Positions 1-7,425 of a DNA stretch of 9,410 nt are shown in pieces; within the stretch, counting starts at the first letter, position 1; the number at the start of each line of letters is the position of its first letter. A model generated the notes under the pieces. It was not told the origin of the DNA. It did not search any database and worked only from the letters and a program-made list of their open reading frames with translations. This stretch comes from an uncultured Prevotella sp. (GTDB lineage Bacteria; Bacteroidota; Bacteroidia; Bacteroidales; Bacteroidaceae): positions 1 through 9,410 of the forward strand of contig CALFIY010000054.1 in NCBI GenBank assembly GCA_937877595.1, given 5' to 3'. Position numbers and translations under genes: made by a program.

Positions 1-8
1 GTGAAGAT

Positions 9-371
9 ATGGGAACAGAGAGCAGATACAAGACACGCGAATCATTCATAAGCGAACTGGCTTTTGCCATGAGTGATTACGACATTCTGGAAGAACAATA
101 CCTGAATTTGACCCAGCAAATCCTATCAGTCATTCAGCGAGAAGATTACTCCTGGGGCAAGAAATGGCCTGCGGAAGGCGATGAGGTGATTTTTGTGGAT
201 AAGGCCCCCTCATGGGAGGCTTTTCATCAAATGGAAGAATTTGCCGACAGCATAAACGACAGTCGAATCGCGCGACAACTCTACAATGCCTTGGAGAAGC
301 GTCATCCTTTTAGCGCATTCCGTGATGCTGCAGAGCGAACAGGCGTCGTTCACAACTTCATAACTTGCTGA
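9..371 (+). CDS. UPF0158-like hypothetical protein, possibly partial at its 5' end
   Basis: I do not recognise a defined function. The second half (about residues 66-107: SWEAFHQMEEFADSI, then RIARQLYNALEKRHPFSAFRD) resembles the conserved core of the uncharacterised UPF0158 family, where a short acidic/aromatic segment precedes a helix ending in a 'rpF..F+d' motif. The N-terminal half is acidic and looks helical. There is no signal peptide or membrane segment, so it is probably cytoplasmic. The reading frame stays open to the left window edge (codons GAA GAT before the ATG), so the true start may lie outside. The protein ends abruptly after VVHNFITC, where I would expect another 20 or so residues with a tryptophan/phenylalanine-rich end; neither of the other two frames supplies that tail clearly. 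A strong hairpin terminator follows 65 bases downstream. The family call is from memory of the motif and is moderate. Confidence 0.55.
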   Translation: MGTESRYKTRESFISELAFAMSDYDILEEQYLNLTQQILSVIQREDYSWGKKWPAEGDEVIFVDKAPSWEAFHQMEEFADSINDSRIARQLYNALEKRHPFSAFRDAAERTGVVHNFITC

Positions 372-436
372 TTTACAGCAGCAGTGAATTTCGAGGAGGT
401 GAAGTAAAAAACTGACAAATAAAAAATATCATAAGG

Positions 437-470
437 AAAACCCGTGTGGGCATGGCTTACACGGGTTTTT
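437..470 (+). terminator. Rho-independent terminator, probably bidirectional
   Basis: A perfect 11-base-pair inverted repeat (AAAACCCGTGT at 437-447 pairing with ACACGGGTTTT at 459-469) encloses an 11-base loop. The right arm runs into a T-rich tract continuing to about 478. The left arm starts with four A residues, so the transcript from the other strand would also end in a U run, though a shorter one. It most simply terminates the gene ending at 371. It could also stop transcripts of the minus-strand manA-peptidase pair, which has no hairpin of its own near 833. Confidence 0.9.
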
Positions 471-493
471 ATTGTTCCTTTCAGAATGTTTAG

Positions 494-802
494 ATGGAAG
501 CAAACACGTTGACTGAAGTGTCTGATAAGAATCTGCTTGAGGCCATTGCCGGACGGCAGGCCTTTGCCAAATCGGTTCCCGTCTCTCTCGTGCTCGTCAG
601 CACCAAAGATTCAGAGCGTGCTCCCAACGACAAGTTTGGAGCAATGGACGCAGGCTACGTCTCGCAGAACATCTATCTCGCTTGCACAGCCCTCGGCCTG
701 AAGACCGTAGCACGCGCCACGATGGACTTCGATACGCTGAAGCGCAAACTCAATCTCGCCGATACCAGTTACCTGGAACTCAACCATCCCGTAGGATATT
801 GA
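494..802 (+). pseudogene. Nitroreductase-family remnant, C-terminal half only
   Basis: The 102 codons read as the C-terminal half of an FMN-dependent nitroreductase (NAD(P)H oxidoreductase fold). Visible family features are the segment LLEAIAGRQAFAKSVPVSLV, the helix DAGYVSQNIYLACTALGLKT followed by VARATMD, and the terminal LELNHPVGY. Full-length relatives carry roughly 90-100 more residues at the N-terminus, including the arginine/serine-rich segment that contacts the FMN phosphate; none of this is present in any frame between 372 and 493. A TAG stop lies directly before the ATG (TAGATG, 491-496), so the frame cannot extend upstream. A terminator lies 24 bases before it, and I see neither a -7/-33 promoter nor a ribosome binding site. 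I infer a 5'-truncated, probably silent relic. A deliberately short protein is possible but less likely, because half the cofactor site would be missing. Confidence 0.8.
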
Positions 803-832
803 GCCAAGGCGACAGAGACGAGCGATGGATTA

Positions 833-1696
833 TTAATTATTAAGCCGGCCGAGCATGGCATCGCGAGTCATATAGACGGCTACGGTCTTATGGCGCAGAT
901 AGTCGGACGACATGTACATCAGTCCGCCATAAGGGCCGACATCACCCCATGAGTTTTTCATAATGAAGAAGAGACGCCCGTCGGCAGGATGGCGCGCCAA
1001 GCCGACAATGGCCATGCAGTGATTGTCGGTGGGCAGCGATGAATCGTGAGCGTCAGCAATGCCAAGGCGCACGGAGAAGCCGCACTCGTGGGTGTCGCCC
1101 TCCCAGCAGACGCCATGGCGATTGCGCACAGCGCGCTCAACAAGGCGGAGCAGTGTGTCGGGGGGCACGTTGAGAAATGAGTTGCGCTCCCAGTTGTCGG
1201 GCAGCGGCAGGACAACATGTTGATAGTATGGATGGCGCGGACTGCTGGTGAGCGCCACATACTCGCCAGGGGCACACACACTGTGAGCGAACTCGCGCGG
1301 AGTGTAGCGTGCTCCGAGCATAAACACCCAACGCGGCAAAGGTCTCTTATCAGAGAGCGAGTCAGGATAACTGTCGAAGGGCACTATGCCATAGCGCTCG
1401 ATGGCATGGAGCAAGGTGTGGCCCATGCCACGCTGGCTGGGATTCGCCACAACATGCCTGACATAAGCCACGGAGAGATGGACGGAGTCGCCACGCGTAA
1501 TATGCTCGGTCTCAATAGTGGAGAGCATGGCATACGCCCAGCACAACTGGCTACGTCCCTGATGCTTGACAGGGGTCATAGGCAGCAGCACCTCATGGAC
1601 GAAGGCTGTGCGCGCCACTTCCTGACGGCAAGAGGCGAAGAGGAACAAACAGACAAGGGCAAACCAGAAACTACTGGCTCTTGTTCTGCTACACAT
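833..1696 (-). CDS. C1-family (papain-like) cysteine peptidase, predicted lipoprotein
   Basis: This is a predicted extracytoplasmic cysteine peptidase of the papain clan, 287 residues. The N-terminus has a basic start and a hydrophobic core (about residues 9-22) ending in FAS-C23, an acceptable lipobox, so it is probably lipid-anchored after export. All catalytic positions are visible: oxyanion Gln46 and nucleophile Cys52 in HQGRSQLCWAYA, His226 in DNHCMAIVG, and Asn248 in KNSWGDVGPYGG. The wording (LCWAYA, NSWG) is closer to the aminopeptidase C/bleomycin hydrolase branch than to classical secreted papains. At 287 residues it is much shorter than bleomycin hydrolases and carries no pro-domain, because Cys52 lies only about 30 residues after the lipid site. 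Its ATG overlaps the manA stop by 8 bases (ATGTGTAG), which suggests translational coupling. The substrate is unknown. Family call firm; location likely. Confidence 0.87.
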   Translation of the reverse strand: MCSRTRASSFWFALVCLFLFASCRQEVARTAFVHEVLLPMTPVKHQGRSQLCWAYAMLSTIETEHITRGDSVHLSVAYVRHVVANPSQRGMGHTLLHAIERYGIVPFDSYPDSLSDKRPLPRWVFMLGARYTPREFAHSVCAPGEYVALTSSPRHPYYQHVVLPLPDNWERNSFLNVPPDTLLRLVERAVRNRHGVCWEGDTHECGFSVRLGIADAHDSSLPTDNHCMAIVGLARHPADGRLFFIMKNSWGDVGPYGGLMYMSSDYLRHKTVAVYMTRDAMLGRLNN

Positions 1697-2588
1697 AGGT
1701 TTCGAGCATTTTCAGCGTACCGTCTACCTTCACCTCGGAGACTGTGGCCGGCAGCAGCAGAGTCTCGCCGCCACTCAGCGTGGTCTGCTCACCATCGACG
1801 GTAACGGTGGCCTTGCCCTTAAGCCCGATGAGTATCACGAAGGAGTCAAGGTCGGAATAGTCGATCGTCATCGGCTCATTCAGATCGTAGACGCTGGTGG
1901 TGAAGTAATGGCAGCGCACCAGTTCTTGCGACTGGTTCTTAATCGGTGTGTAACGTGTGCGGTAGTCGTCGAGCACGGTATAGTCGATACTCTCGGCAGC
2001 CTCTTCGGTGTGCAGTTGGCGCAGGTTGCCGTCCTTGTCGCGACGCCCATAGTCGTAGATGCGATATGTAACGTCAGACGTCTGCTGTATCTCGGCAAGA
2101 TAGCATCCAGCACCTATGGCATGTATGCGCCCTGCAGGGATGAAGAAGCAGTCGCCCTCACTGACAGCATATTGTGCAAGGGCTTCACAGATGGTGTCTT
2201 GCTCTACCATCTTCTTATACTGCCCGGGGGTGATGGCCTGCCGCAGGCCGTTGTACAGTTTTGCCTCGGGGGCAGAGTCCATGACATACCACATCTCCGT
2301 CTTACCGCGAGGTTTGCCCTGACGGTGGGCTATCTCGTCCGTGGGATGCACCTGAATACTTAGATCCTGGTGAGCATCGATAAACTTGATCAGCAATGGA
2401 AACTCGTTGCCAAAGCGAGCATAGTTGTCTTTGCCGACAAGTGCATTGCCAAACTCACGTACCAGAGCGTTGAGGCTCTCTCCGCCGGAGAGCGTTTCGC
2501 TGCCCTCCACTCCAGATATCTGCCAACTTTCACTGCCCCAAATGAGTGTCTTGAGCAGGGGTTCAAAGCGATAGAACTTTTGCATCAT
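1689..2588 (-). CDS. manA: Mannose-6-phosphate isomerase, type I (small ManA form)
   Basis: The enzyme interconverts mannose-6-phosphate and fructose-6-phosphate in the cytoplasm, feeding GDP-mannose/fucose synthesis or mannose catabolism. It is a zinc-dependent cupin. The expected metal ligands are all visible: Gln79 and His81 in SIQVHP, Glu98 in GKTEMWYV, and His156 in PAGRIHAIGAG. A conserved active-site stretch EIQQTSDVTYRIYDYGRRD follows at 166-184, and a second, non-catalytic cupin forms the C-terminus. At 299 residues it is shorter than the roughly 320 I recall for Bacteroidales relatives. The difference seems to lie after IWG18, where the text jumps straight to SESWQISG and lacks a block of about 18 residues. 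Two ATG codons stand in tandem (2588 and 2585), after an AT-rich leader; either could start. No consensus promoter is visible in the gap upstream, so readthrough from trkH is possible. Confidence 0.92.
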   Translation of the reverse strand: MMQKFYRFEPLLKTLIWGSESWQISGVEGSETLSGGESLNALVREFGNALVGKDNYARFGNEFPLLIKFIDAHQDLSIQVHPTDEIAHRQGKPRGKTEMWYVMDSAPEAKLYNGLRQAITPGQYKKMVEQDTICEALAQYAVSEGDCFFIPAGRIHAIGAGCYLAEIQQTSDVTYRIYDYGRRDKDGNLRQLHTEEAAESIDYTVLDDYRTRYTPIKNQSQELVRCHYFTTSVYDLNEPMTIDYSDLDSFVILIGLKGKATVTVDGEQTTLSGGETLLLPATVSEVKVDGTLKMLETYV

Positions 2589-2610
2589 ATTTTTATTTTA
2601 CTATTTATAT

Positions 2611-2676
2611 CCAATGGTCAATGGTCCGCTCGGCTTTGCCGCTTTGACCTTGGTCAAAGAATGGTCAACGGTCAAT
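2611..2676. repeat. Cluster of GGTCAAN heptamers and small inverted repeats
   Basis: This fills most of the gap between trkH and manA. Direct units GGTCAAT (2616-2622), GGTCAAA (2652-2658), GGTCAAC (2663-2669) and GGTCAAT (2670-2676) are visible, plus a partial GGTCC (2623-2627) and an inverted TTTGACC (2643-2649). The inverted unit makes an 8-base dyad, CTTTGACC (2642-2649) against GGTCAAAG (2652-2659). A second mini-hairpin CGGC-TTT-GCCG lies at 2631-2641. On the minus strand the units read as TTGACCA, a simple heptad that I recall as common between genes in Prevotella and relatives. There is no T-tract, so it is not a standard terminator. Role unknown: possibly mRNA end protection, an imperfect terminator, or merely expandable simple repeat. 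Confidence 0.75.
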
Positions 2677-2678
2677 GA

Positions 2679-4136
2679 TTAGTTGTCCTTCCAGTATGCT
2701 CTGGTGAACAGCACCAGCACCGACATTATTTCAAGACGCCCTATCAGCATGAGGGCGGCAAGCAGCAACTTCAACGGGTCGGCAAGTTCGCTCCACGACA
2801 TCTCGGGACCAATACCTGTGGTGAGCGACGGACCTATGTTGCTGACGCAACTCAGTCCGATGGTGATGGCATTGACAACGTCTACGTCGGCAAGTATCAT
2901 CACGCCCGTGGCCAAAAGCATCATAAGAGTATATATTGTGGTGAAGGCGAGCAGCGTCACCAGTCGTCCACCGCCCACCGGCTGTCCGTTTATCTTGACT
3001 GGCAGCACGGCGTTGGGATGTAGACTGCGGCGAAACTCATTGCGCAGCACCTTGAACAGCATCACGACACGCACACACTTCAGTCCGCCAGTAGTGGAAC
3101 CAGAGCAGGCACCAATAAAAGCCAGCATGGCAAGTATCATCCACGACAGCCAGGGCCACATGCTCACGTCGTCGTTGAACATACCCGTGGTGGTGGCAAA
3201 CGACACAACCTGGAACAATCCTGTACGCAGGGCGCGGTCGAGCCCGTAGCCATTGTAGGTCATAAGCATCCAAACCACAACAACGGTGGCCGCAACGATA
3301 AGCGTCAGGTACAGGCGGAACTCCGAGTTGCGCAGCAAGTCGCGCATGCGCCACTTGAAGACAACGACATAAAGAAGCGTGAAGTTGATGCCTGCCAAGA
3401 ACTGGAAGAGTACGGAGAGATAGTCTATCGTTGCCGATGCGAAATAGACGGTAGACGAATTGTGGGTGGAGAAGCCGCCAGTTGACGTGGTGGACATGGC
3501 ATAGTTGGCCGCATCGAACCACGGCATGCCAGCCGCCCAGTAGGACACGCCGCAGGCTATGGTTAGCGCGAGATAGACAGACCATATCCACTTGGCCGTT
3601 GTGCTAAGTCGCGGATGCATCTTGGCACGCATGGGCCCTGTAGCCTCGGCAGCAAACACCTTGACACTGCCGCCTACCATCGACGGCAGCAGCGCTATGG
3701 TGAGGAACACTATTCCCAGACCACCTATCCACTGCGTCAGCGAGCGCCAGAAGAGTATGCCATGCGGCAGCCGCTCCACGTCGTCGATGATGGTGGCGCC
3801 TGTAGTGGTGAAACCCGACATCGTCTCGAAAAAAGCATCAAAGACATTGGTGAGATAGCCGCCAATAAGAAACGGCAGCATGCCAAGCAGACTGAACACC
3901 ACCCATATCAATGCTACAAGGAGAAAGGCGTCGCGGCGACTCATGTCATTGTCGGCATGGCGACCAAAATACTTCATAACCATGCCGCAGCATACCGTGA
4001 AGAGCGTGGAAAGCACAAAGGCCATGATATCGTCTTCCCTGTAGTAGACAGATATCAAGCCGCATCCTGTCATAAGCATCCCGAGTAGGAACAAGAGCGA
4101 CCCGATAATCTTGGATATCAGCCGAAAGTCTACCAT
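2679..4136 (-). CDS. trkH: Trk potassium uptake system, membrane pore subunit TrkH
   Basis: This inner-membrane protein of 485 residues translocates K+. It belongs to the SKT superfamily, built from four pore-loop repeats each contributing a filter glycine. The four filters are visible as SGFTTTGATI (Gly113), STTSTGGFSTH (Gly220), SFATTTGMFND (Gly318) and SCVSNIGPSL (Gly435). Long hydrophobic segments separate them, with an intramembrane-loop-like GACSGSTTGGLK at 342-353. The C-terminal GRLEIMSVLVLF is characteristic of TrkH. Length is normal and nothing is broken. Its ATG overlaps the trkA stop by 7 bases (ATGGTAG), so translation is probably coupled and the two subunits are made together. 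It ends in TAA just before the heptamer repeat cluster. The Na+-dependent KtrB branch is the main alternative, but the paired two-domain TrkA favours Trk. Confidence 0.96.
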   Translation of the reverse strand: MVDFRLISKIIGSLLFLLGMLMTGCGLISVYYREDDIMAFVLSTLFTVCCGMVMKYFGRHADNDMSRRDAFLLVALIWVVFSLLGMLPFLIGGYLTNVFDAFFETMSGFTTTGATIIDDVERLPHGILFWRSLTQWIGGLGIVFLTIALLPSMVGGSVKVFAAEATGPMRAKMHPRLSTTAKWIWSVYLALTIACGVSYWAAGMPWFDAANYAMSTTSTGGFSTHNSSTVYFASATIDYLSVLFQFLAGINFTLLYVVVFKWRMRDLLRNSEFRLYLTLIVAATVVVVWMLMTYNGYGLDRALRTGLFQVVSFATTTGMFNDDVSMWPWLSWMILAMLAFIGACSGSTTGGLKCVRVVMLFKVLRNEFRRSLHPNAVLPVKINGQPVGGGRLVTLLAFTTIYTLMMLLATGVMILADVDVVNAITIGLSCVSNIGPSLTTGIGPEMSWSELADPLKLLLAALMLIGRLEIMSVLVLFTRAYWKDN

Positions 4137-5488
4137 AGTCCGCCTGCCTTGAAGAACTTCTCTACTTTCTTAAGGTTCTGCTCATGGCAGAACACCATGA
4201 CTGAGTCGCCAGGCATAATCTGCGTGAAGCCGTTGACCAGTATGCCTTCATTCTGGCGCACCAACCCACCAATGGTGACACCAAGCGGAAGCCCGAGATC
4301 CTTCACTGCCCGTCGCGTCACCTTAGAGCCTTCCACGGCGACGAATTCTGCCACATCGCTGTCAACGGTCATCAGTGAACGCACATTGCTGACGTTGGCA
4401 TCAATCATCATCTGGTAAATATGGCTGGCGGCAACAGTTTTCTTGTTGATGATAGTCCCTATGTCAAGACTCTCGGCCATATCGACATAATCCAGGTTTT
4501 CCACCATGGCTATCGTCTTGCGCACGCCGAGGCGCTTGGCTGTGAGACATGCCAGGATGTTCGTCTCTGCATTACCCGTGAGAGCCACGAATGCCTGCGT
4601 GGTCTGTATTCCCTCCTCCTGCAGCAGACCAAGGTCGCGCCCGTCGCCATGTATCACCATTGTGTCGCTGTTGCTGAGCAGTTCGTTGAGTTGCTCGCAC
4701 CGGCGCTCGTTCTTCTCGATAATCTTGAGGTTCATGTATTCGGGCATCGTTAGTCCCACGCGCACCGCCGTCTTGCCACCGCCCATTATGATGACATTCT
4801 TCACGTCGGCATAGTGCTCCTTTCCTGCAAGTTTGCGAATATACGGAATGTATTCGCTTGTTGTCATAAAATAAGTGAGGTCACCACTTTGGAGTTGGTC
4901 GTTGCCGCTGGGTATGATAGTCTCGCTACCGCGCTTCACCGCCACGATATGGTATGGGTCCTTCGGCCCGCAGAGTTGCCGTAGCGGCTGGTTTAGGATT
5001 TCACTGGCATCGCGGAGTTTCACGCCAAGCATCACAAGCGCTCCGTCGTGAACATCCCAACGCTGGCGCGCCCACGACATCTTAAGACTGTTCACAATAT
5101 CATGGGCGGCAAGCACCTCAGGATAGATGAGCGAACTGATGCCCATCTGGTCGAAGTATGTCTTATACTGTGGTGAGAGATATTCGTAGTTGTCAATGCG
5201 CGCCACGGTCTTCTTGGCACCAAGCATGTGGGCGATGATACAGGTACAAATATTCTGACTCTCGTCGGGCGTAACGCCGACAAAGAGGTCAGCACTGGCA
5301 GCCCCTGCATCGCGCAGCACCCGTATGCTGGTCGGCTCGCCGTGGACGGTCATAATGTCATACTTGCCGTCAAGACCGCCGAGGCGTTCTATGTCGGCAT
5401 CTACAAGGACGCAGTCCTGATGATCGCGGGAGAGGAGATGAGCCAGATGTGTTCCCACAGCGCCAGCACCTGCAATGACGATTTTCAT
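4130..5488 (-). CDS. trkA: Trk potassium uptake system, regulatory subunit TrkA
   Basis: This is the cytoplasmic gating subunit that binds NAD(H) or adenine nucleotides and docks on TrkH. At 452 residues it has the full duplicated architecture: RCK-N1 (1-130) with Rossmann motif GAGAVG at 7-12 and acidic Asp30 at the end of strand 2; RCK-C1 (about 140-222); RCK-N2 (about 229-360) with GGGKTAVRVG at 236-245 and an acidic residue at Glu258; and RCK-C2 (about 370-448). The second Rossmann motif has Ala241 where a canonical GxGxxG has its last glycine. I believe this is usual in Bacteroidales TrkA, but it may weaken nucleotide binding by that half. The ATG lies 11 bases after the dxs stop, and the stop overlaps the trkH start. 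It has no promoter space of its own, so it should be expressed from the dxs promoter. Confidence 0.97.
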   Translation of the reverse strand: MKIVIAGAGAVGTHLAHLLSRDHQDCVLVDADIERLGGLDGKYDIMTVHGEPTSIRVLRDAGAASADLFVGVTPDESQNICTCIIAHMLGAKKTVARIDNYEYLSPQYKTYFDQMGISSLIYPEVLAAHDIVNSLKMSWARQRWDVHDGALVMLGVKLRDASEILNQPLRQLCGPKDPYHIVAVKRGSETIIPSGNDQLQSGDLTYFMTTSEYIPYIRKLAGKEHYADVKNVIIMGGGKTAVRVGLTMPEYMNLKIIEKNERRCEQLNELLSNSDTMVIHGDGRDLGLLQEEGIQTTQAFVALTGNAETNILACLTAKRLGVRKTIAMVENLDYVDMAESLDIGTIINKKTVAASHIYQMMIDANVSNVRSLMTVDSDVAEFVAVEGSKVTRRAVKDLGLPLGVTIGGLVRQNEGILVNGFTQIMPGDSVMVFCHEQNLKKVEKFFKAGGLW

Positions 5489-5499
5489 AAGACAAGCAG

Positions 5500-7398
5500 T
5501 TATGAGTGAGAGGAAAGCGAGACGACCGTATCGGCTATTGTCTCGGCATCAAGTCCTACGATATGTTCGAGTTCTGCCACTGTGCCGTGCTCAACAAACT
5601 CTGTGTCGGGCATTCCGAGACGCACCACACGAGGCGTATATCCATGGTCGCCCATCCATTCGGTTACGGCAGAGCCCAGTCCGCCATTCCGCACACCATT
5701 CTCCACCGTCACGATGCTGCTGAAGCGACGGCCTATCTCGTCAAGCAGTTTCTCGTCGAGGGGTTTCAGGAACCGCATATCGTAGTGGGCCACACTGATT
5801 GTTGGATGCTGCTCGCTGAGCAACTGGATGGCACGCGTTACGTTATTGCCTATCGGACCGATGCTGAGCACTGCCACATCGCTTCCGTCACACATCTTGC
5901 GACCAGTGCCGACAGGTATCTCCTCCAACGGGCAACGCCAGTCGTGGAGCACTCCCCCACCCCTCGGATAGCGTATCACGAAGGGGCCTTTGTCGGGCAA
6001 CTGCGCTGTATACATCAACCGCCGCAGTTCGTGCTCGTCCATCGGCGATGCTATGGTGAGATTGGGTATCGGGCGCAGACCGGCCATGTCGAAGGCGCCA
6101 TGATGCGTCGGCCCGTCTTCGCCGACAATGCCTGCTCTGTCAAGACAGAAAACCACATTCAGGCGAAGCAGCGCCACATCATGGATGATATTGTCATAGG
6201 CTCGCTGGGCAAATGCAGAATAGATGTTGCAGAATGGCAACAGACCGTCTTTCGCCATTCCGCCGGAGAAAGTCACCGCATGACCTTCGGCAATTCCTAC
6301 GTCGAATGTCCTGTCGGGCATCTCGTTCATCATTATATTCATCGAGCATCCCGACGGCATGGCAGGAGTGACGCCGACAATGCGCGGATTCTGGCGCGCA
6401 AGTTCAAGCAGCGTATGCCCGAAGACATCCTGATATTTCTGCGGTTTGTCGGGGTCGTTGTCTACTATCCGCTCTCCTGTCTGCGCATCAAACTTGCCAG
6501 GAGCGTGCCATGTAGTCACATCGCGTTCGGCTGGAGCGTAGCCATGTCCCTTCTTGGTATGAAGGTGGAGCAGTTTCGGTCCCTTCATCATCTTCATCTG
6601 CCGCAGTATGCGCACCAGTTCCTTCACGTCGTGACCGTCGAACGGGCCGAAATATCTGATGTTCATCCCGTCGAAGATGTTCTGCTGATGAGAGATGGCG
6701 CTCTTCAGTGCATTTGAAAGTCGTATGAGCCCCTTGCGACGATCGTCTTCCAGGAAGCCTCGCCGGTGCATCCAGTGCGAAATCTTGAAGCGCAGCGCAT
6801 TGTAGGTCTCGTTGGTATTGAGGTTCAGCAGGTATTGCTTCATGCCGCCGACCGAACGGTCTATCGACATGTTGTTGTCGTTGAGCACGATAATCATGTC
6901 ATTGGGCGACGATGACACGTTGTTCAGTCCCTCGAAGGCCAGACCGCCGCTCAGCGCGCCGTCGCCAATCACCGCCACCACATGGCGGTCGTCATGCCCA
7001 AGTTTCTTCGCGGCCACCGCCATGCCAAGCGCAGCCGAGACAGAGTTGGATGCATGACCGCAGGCAAAGGTGTCGTAAGGACTCTCTGCCGGCGATGGGA
7101 AGGGACGTATTCCACCAAGTTTGCGGTTGGTGGAGAACTGTTCACGGCGACCTGTCAGAATCTTATGGCCATACGCCTGATGGCCGACATCCCATACGAT
7201 GCGGTCTTCCGGTGTATCAAAAACATAATGGAGGGCTACAGTGAGTTCTACTACTCCGAGACTCGAGGCGAGATGCCCCGGATTTACCGACAATTCATTG
7301 ACAATATCCTGTCGCAGTTCGTCGCAAAGTTGTGGCAGTTGGTCTACAGAAAGCCGACGCAAGTCGTCGGGATATTCTATTTGGCTGAGTAGTTCCAC
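5500..7398 (-). CDS. dxs: 1-deoxy-D-xylulose-5-phosphate synthase
   Basis: This is the first enzyme of the MEP isoprenoid pathway: thiamine-diphosphate-dependent condensation of pyruvate with glyceraldehyde-3-phosphate, a product also used for thiamine and pyridoxal. Counting from the GTG at 7398 (632 residues), landmarks are the catalytic histidine His42 in NPGHLASSLG, the TPP/Mg motif GDGALSGG (145-152) ending at NDNN (173-176), and the proton-relay Glu371 in GIAEGHAVTF. The pyrimidine-binding region LDRAGIVGEDGPTHHG is at 419-434, and the transketolase C-domain follows from about 500. Length is standard. The longest open frame begins with TTG at 7428, but that TTG is the last three bases of a -7 promoter box. 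GTG at 7398, 27 bases after that box and after an A-rich leader, is the first practical start. It heads the dxs-trkA-trkH cluster. Confidence 0.96.
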   Translation of the reverse strand: MELLSQIEYPDDLRRLSVDQLPQLCDELRQDIVNELSVNPGHLASSLGVVELTVALHYVFDTPEDRIVWDVGHQAYGHKILTGRREQFSTNRKLGGIRPFPSPAESPYDTFACGHASNSVSAALGMAVAAKKLGHDDRHVVAVIGDGALSGGLAFEGLNNVSSSPNDMIIVLNDNNMSIDRSVGGMKQYLLNLNTNETYNALRFKISHWMHRRGFLEDDRRKGLIRLSNALKSAISHQQNIFDGMNIRYFGPFDGHDVKELVRILRQMKMMKGPKLLHLHTKKGHGYAPAERDVTTWHAPGKFDAQTGERIVDNDPDKPQKYQDVFGHTLLELARQNPRIVGVTPAMPSGCSMNIMMNEMPDRTFDVGIAEGHAVTFSGGMAKDGLLPFCNIYSAFAQRAYDNIIHDVALLRLNVVFCLDRAGIVGEDGPTHHGAFDMAGLRPIPNLTIASPMDEHELRRLMYTAQLPDKGPFVIRYPRGGGVLHDWRCPLEEIPVGTGRKMCDGSDVAVLSIGPIGNNVTRAIQLLSEQHPTISVAHYDMRFLKPLDEKLLDEIGRRFSSIVTVENGVRNGGLGSAVTEWMGDHGYTPRVVRLGMPDTEFVEHGTVAELEHIVGLDAETIADTVVSLSSHS

Positions 7399-7425
7399 CT
7401 TGAGATTAGTTCTTTTTTCAACCTG

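Noticed and set aside
393..410. GGAGGTGA, a strong Shine-Dalgarno-like string
   Set aside because: No start codon with an open frame follows at suitable spacing; the next ATG (452) lies in the terminator loop and gives only 13 codons.
1217..1804. 195-codon + strand frame across the peptidase-manA junction
   Set aside because: It is antisense to two genes with intact catalytic motifs and its composition is not protein-like.
2589..2610. AT-rich stretch before manA as a promoter
   Set aside because: It contains no TAnnTTTG on the minus strand; it looks like the usual AT-rich translation leader.
5506..6717. 403-codon open frame on the + strand opposite dxs
   Set aside because: It lies wholly within dxs, has no domain I recognise and no promoter; the openness follows from dxs codon choice.
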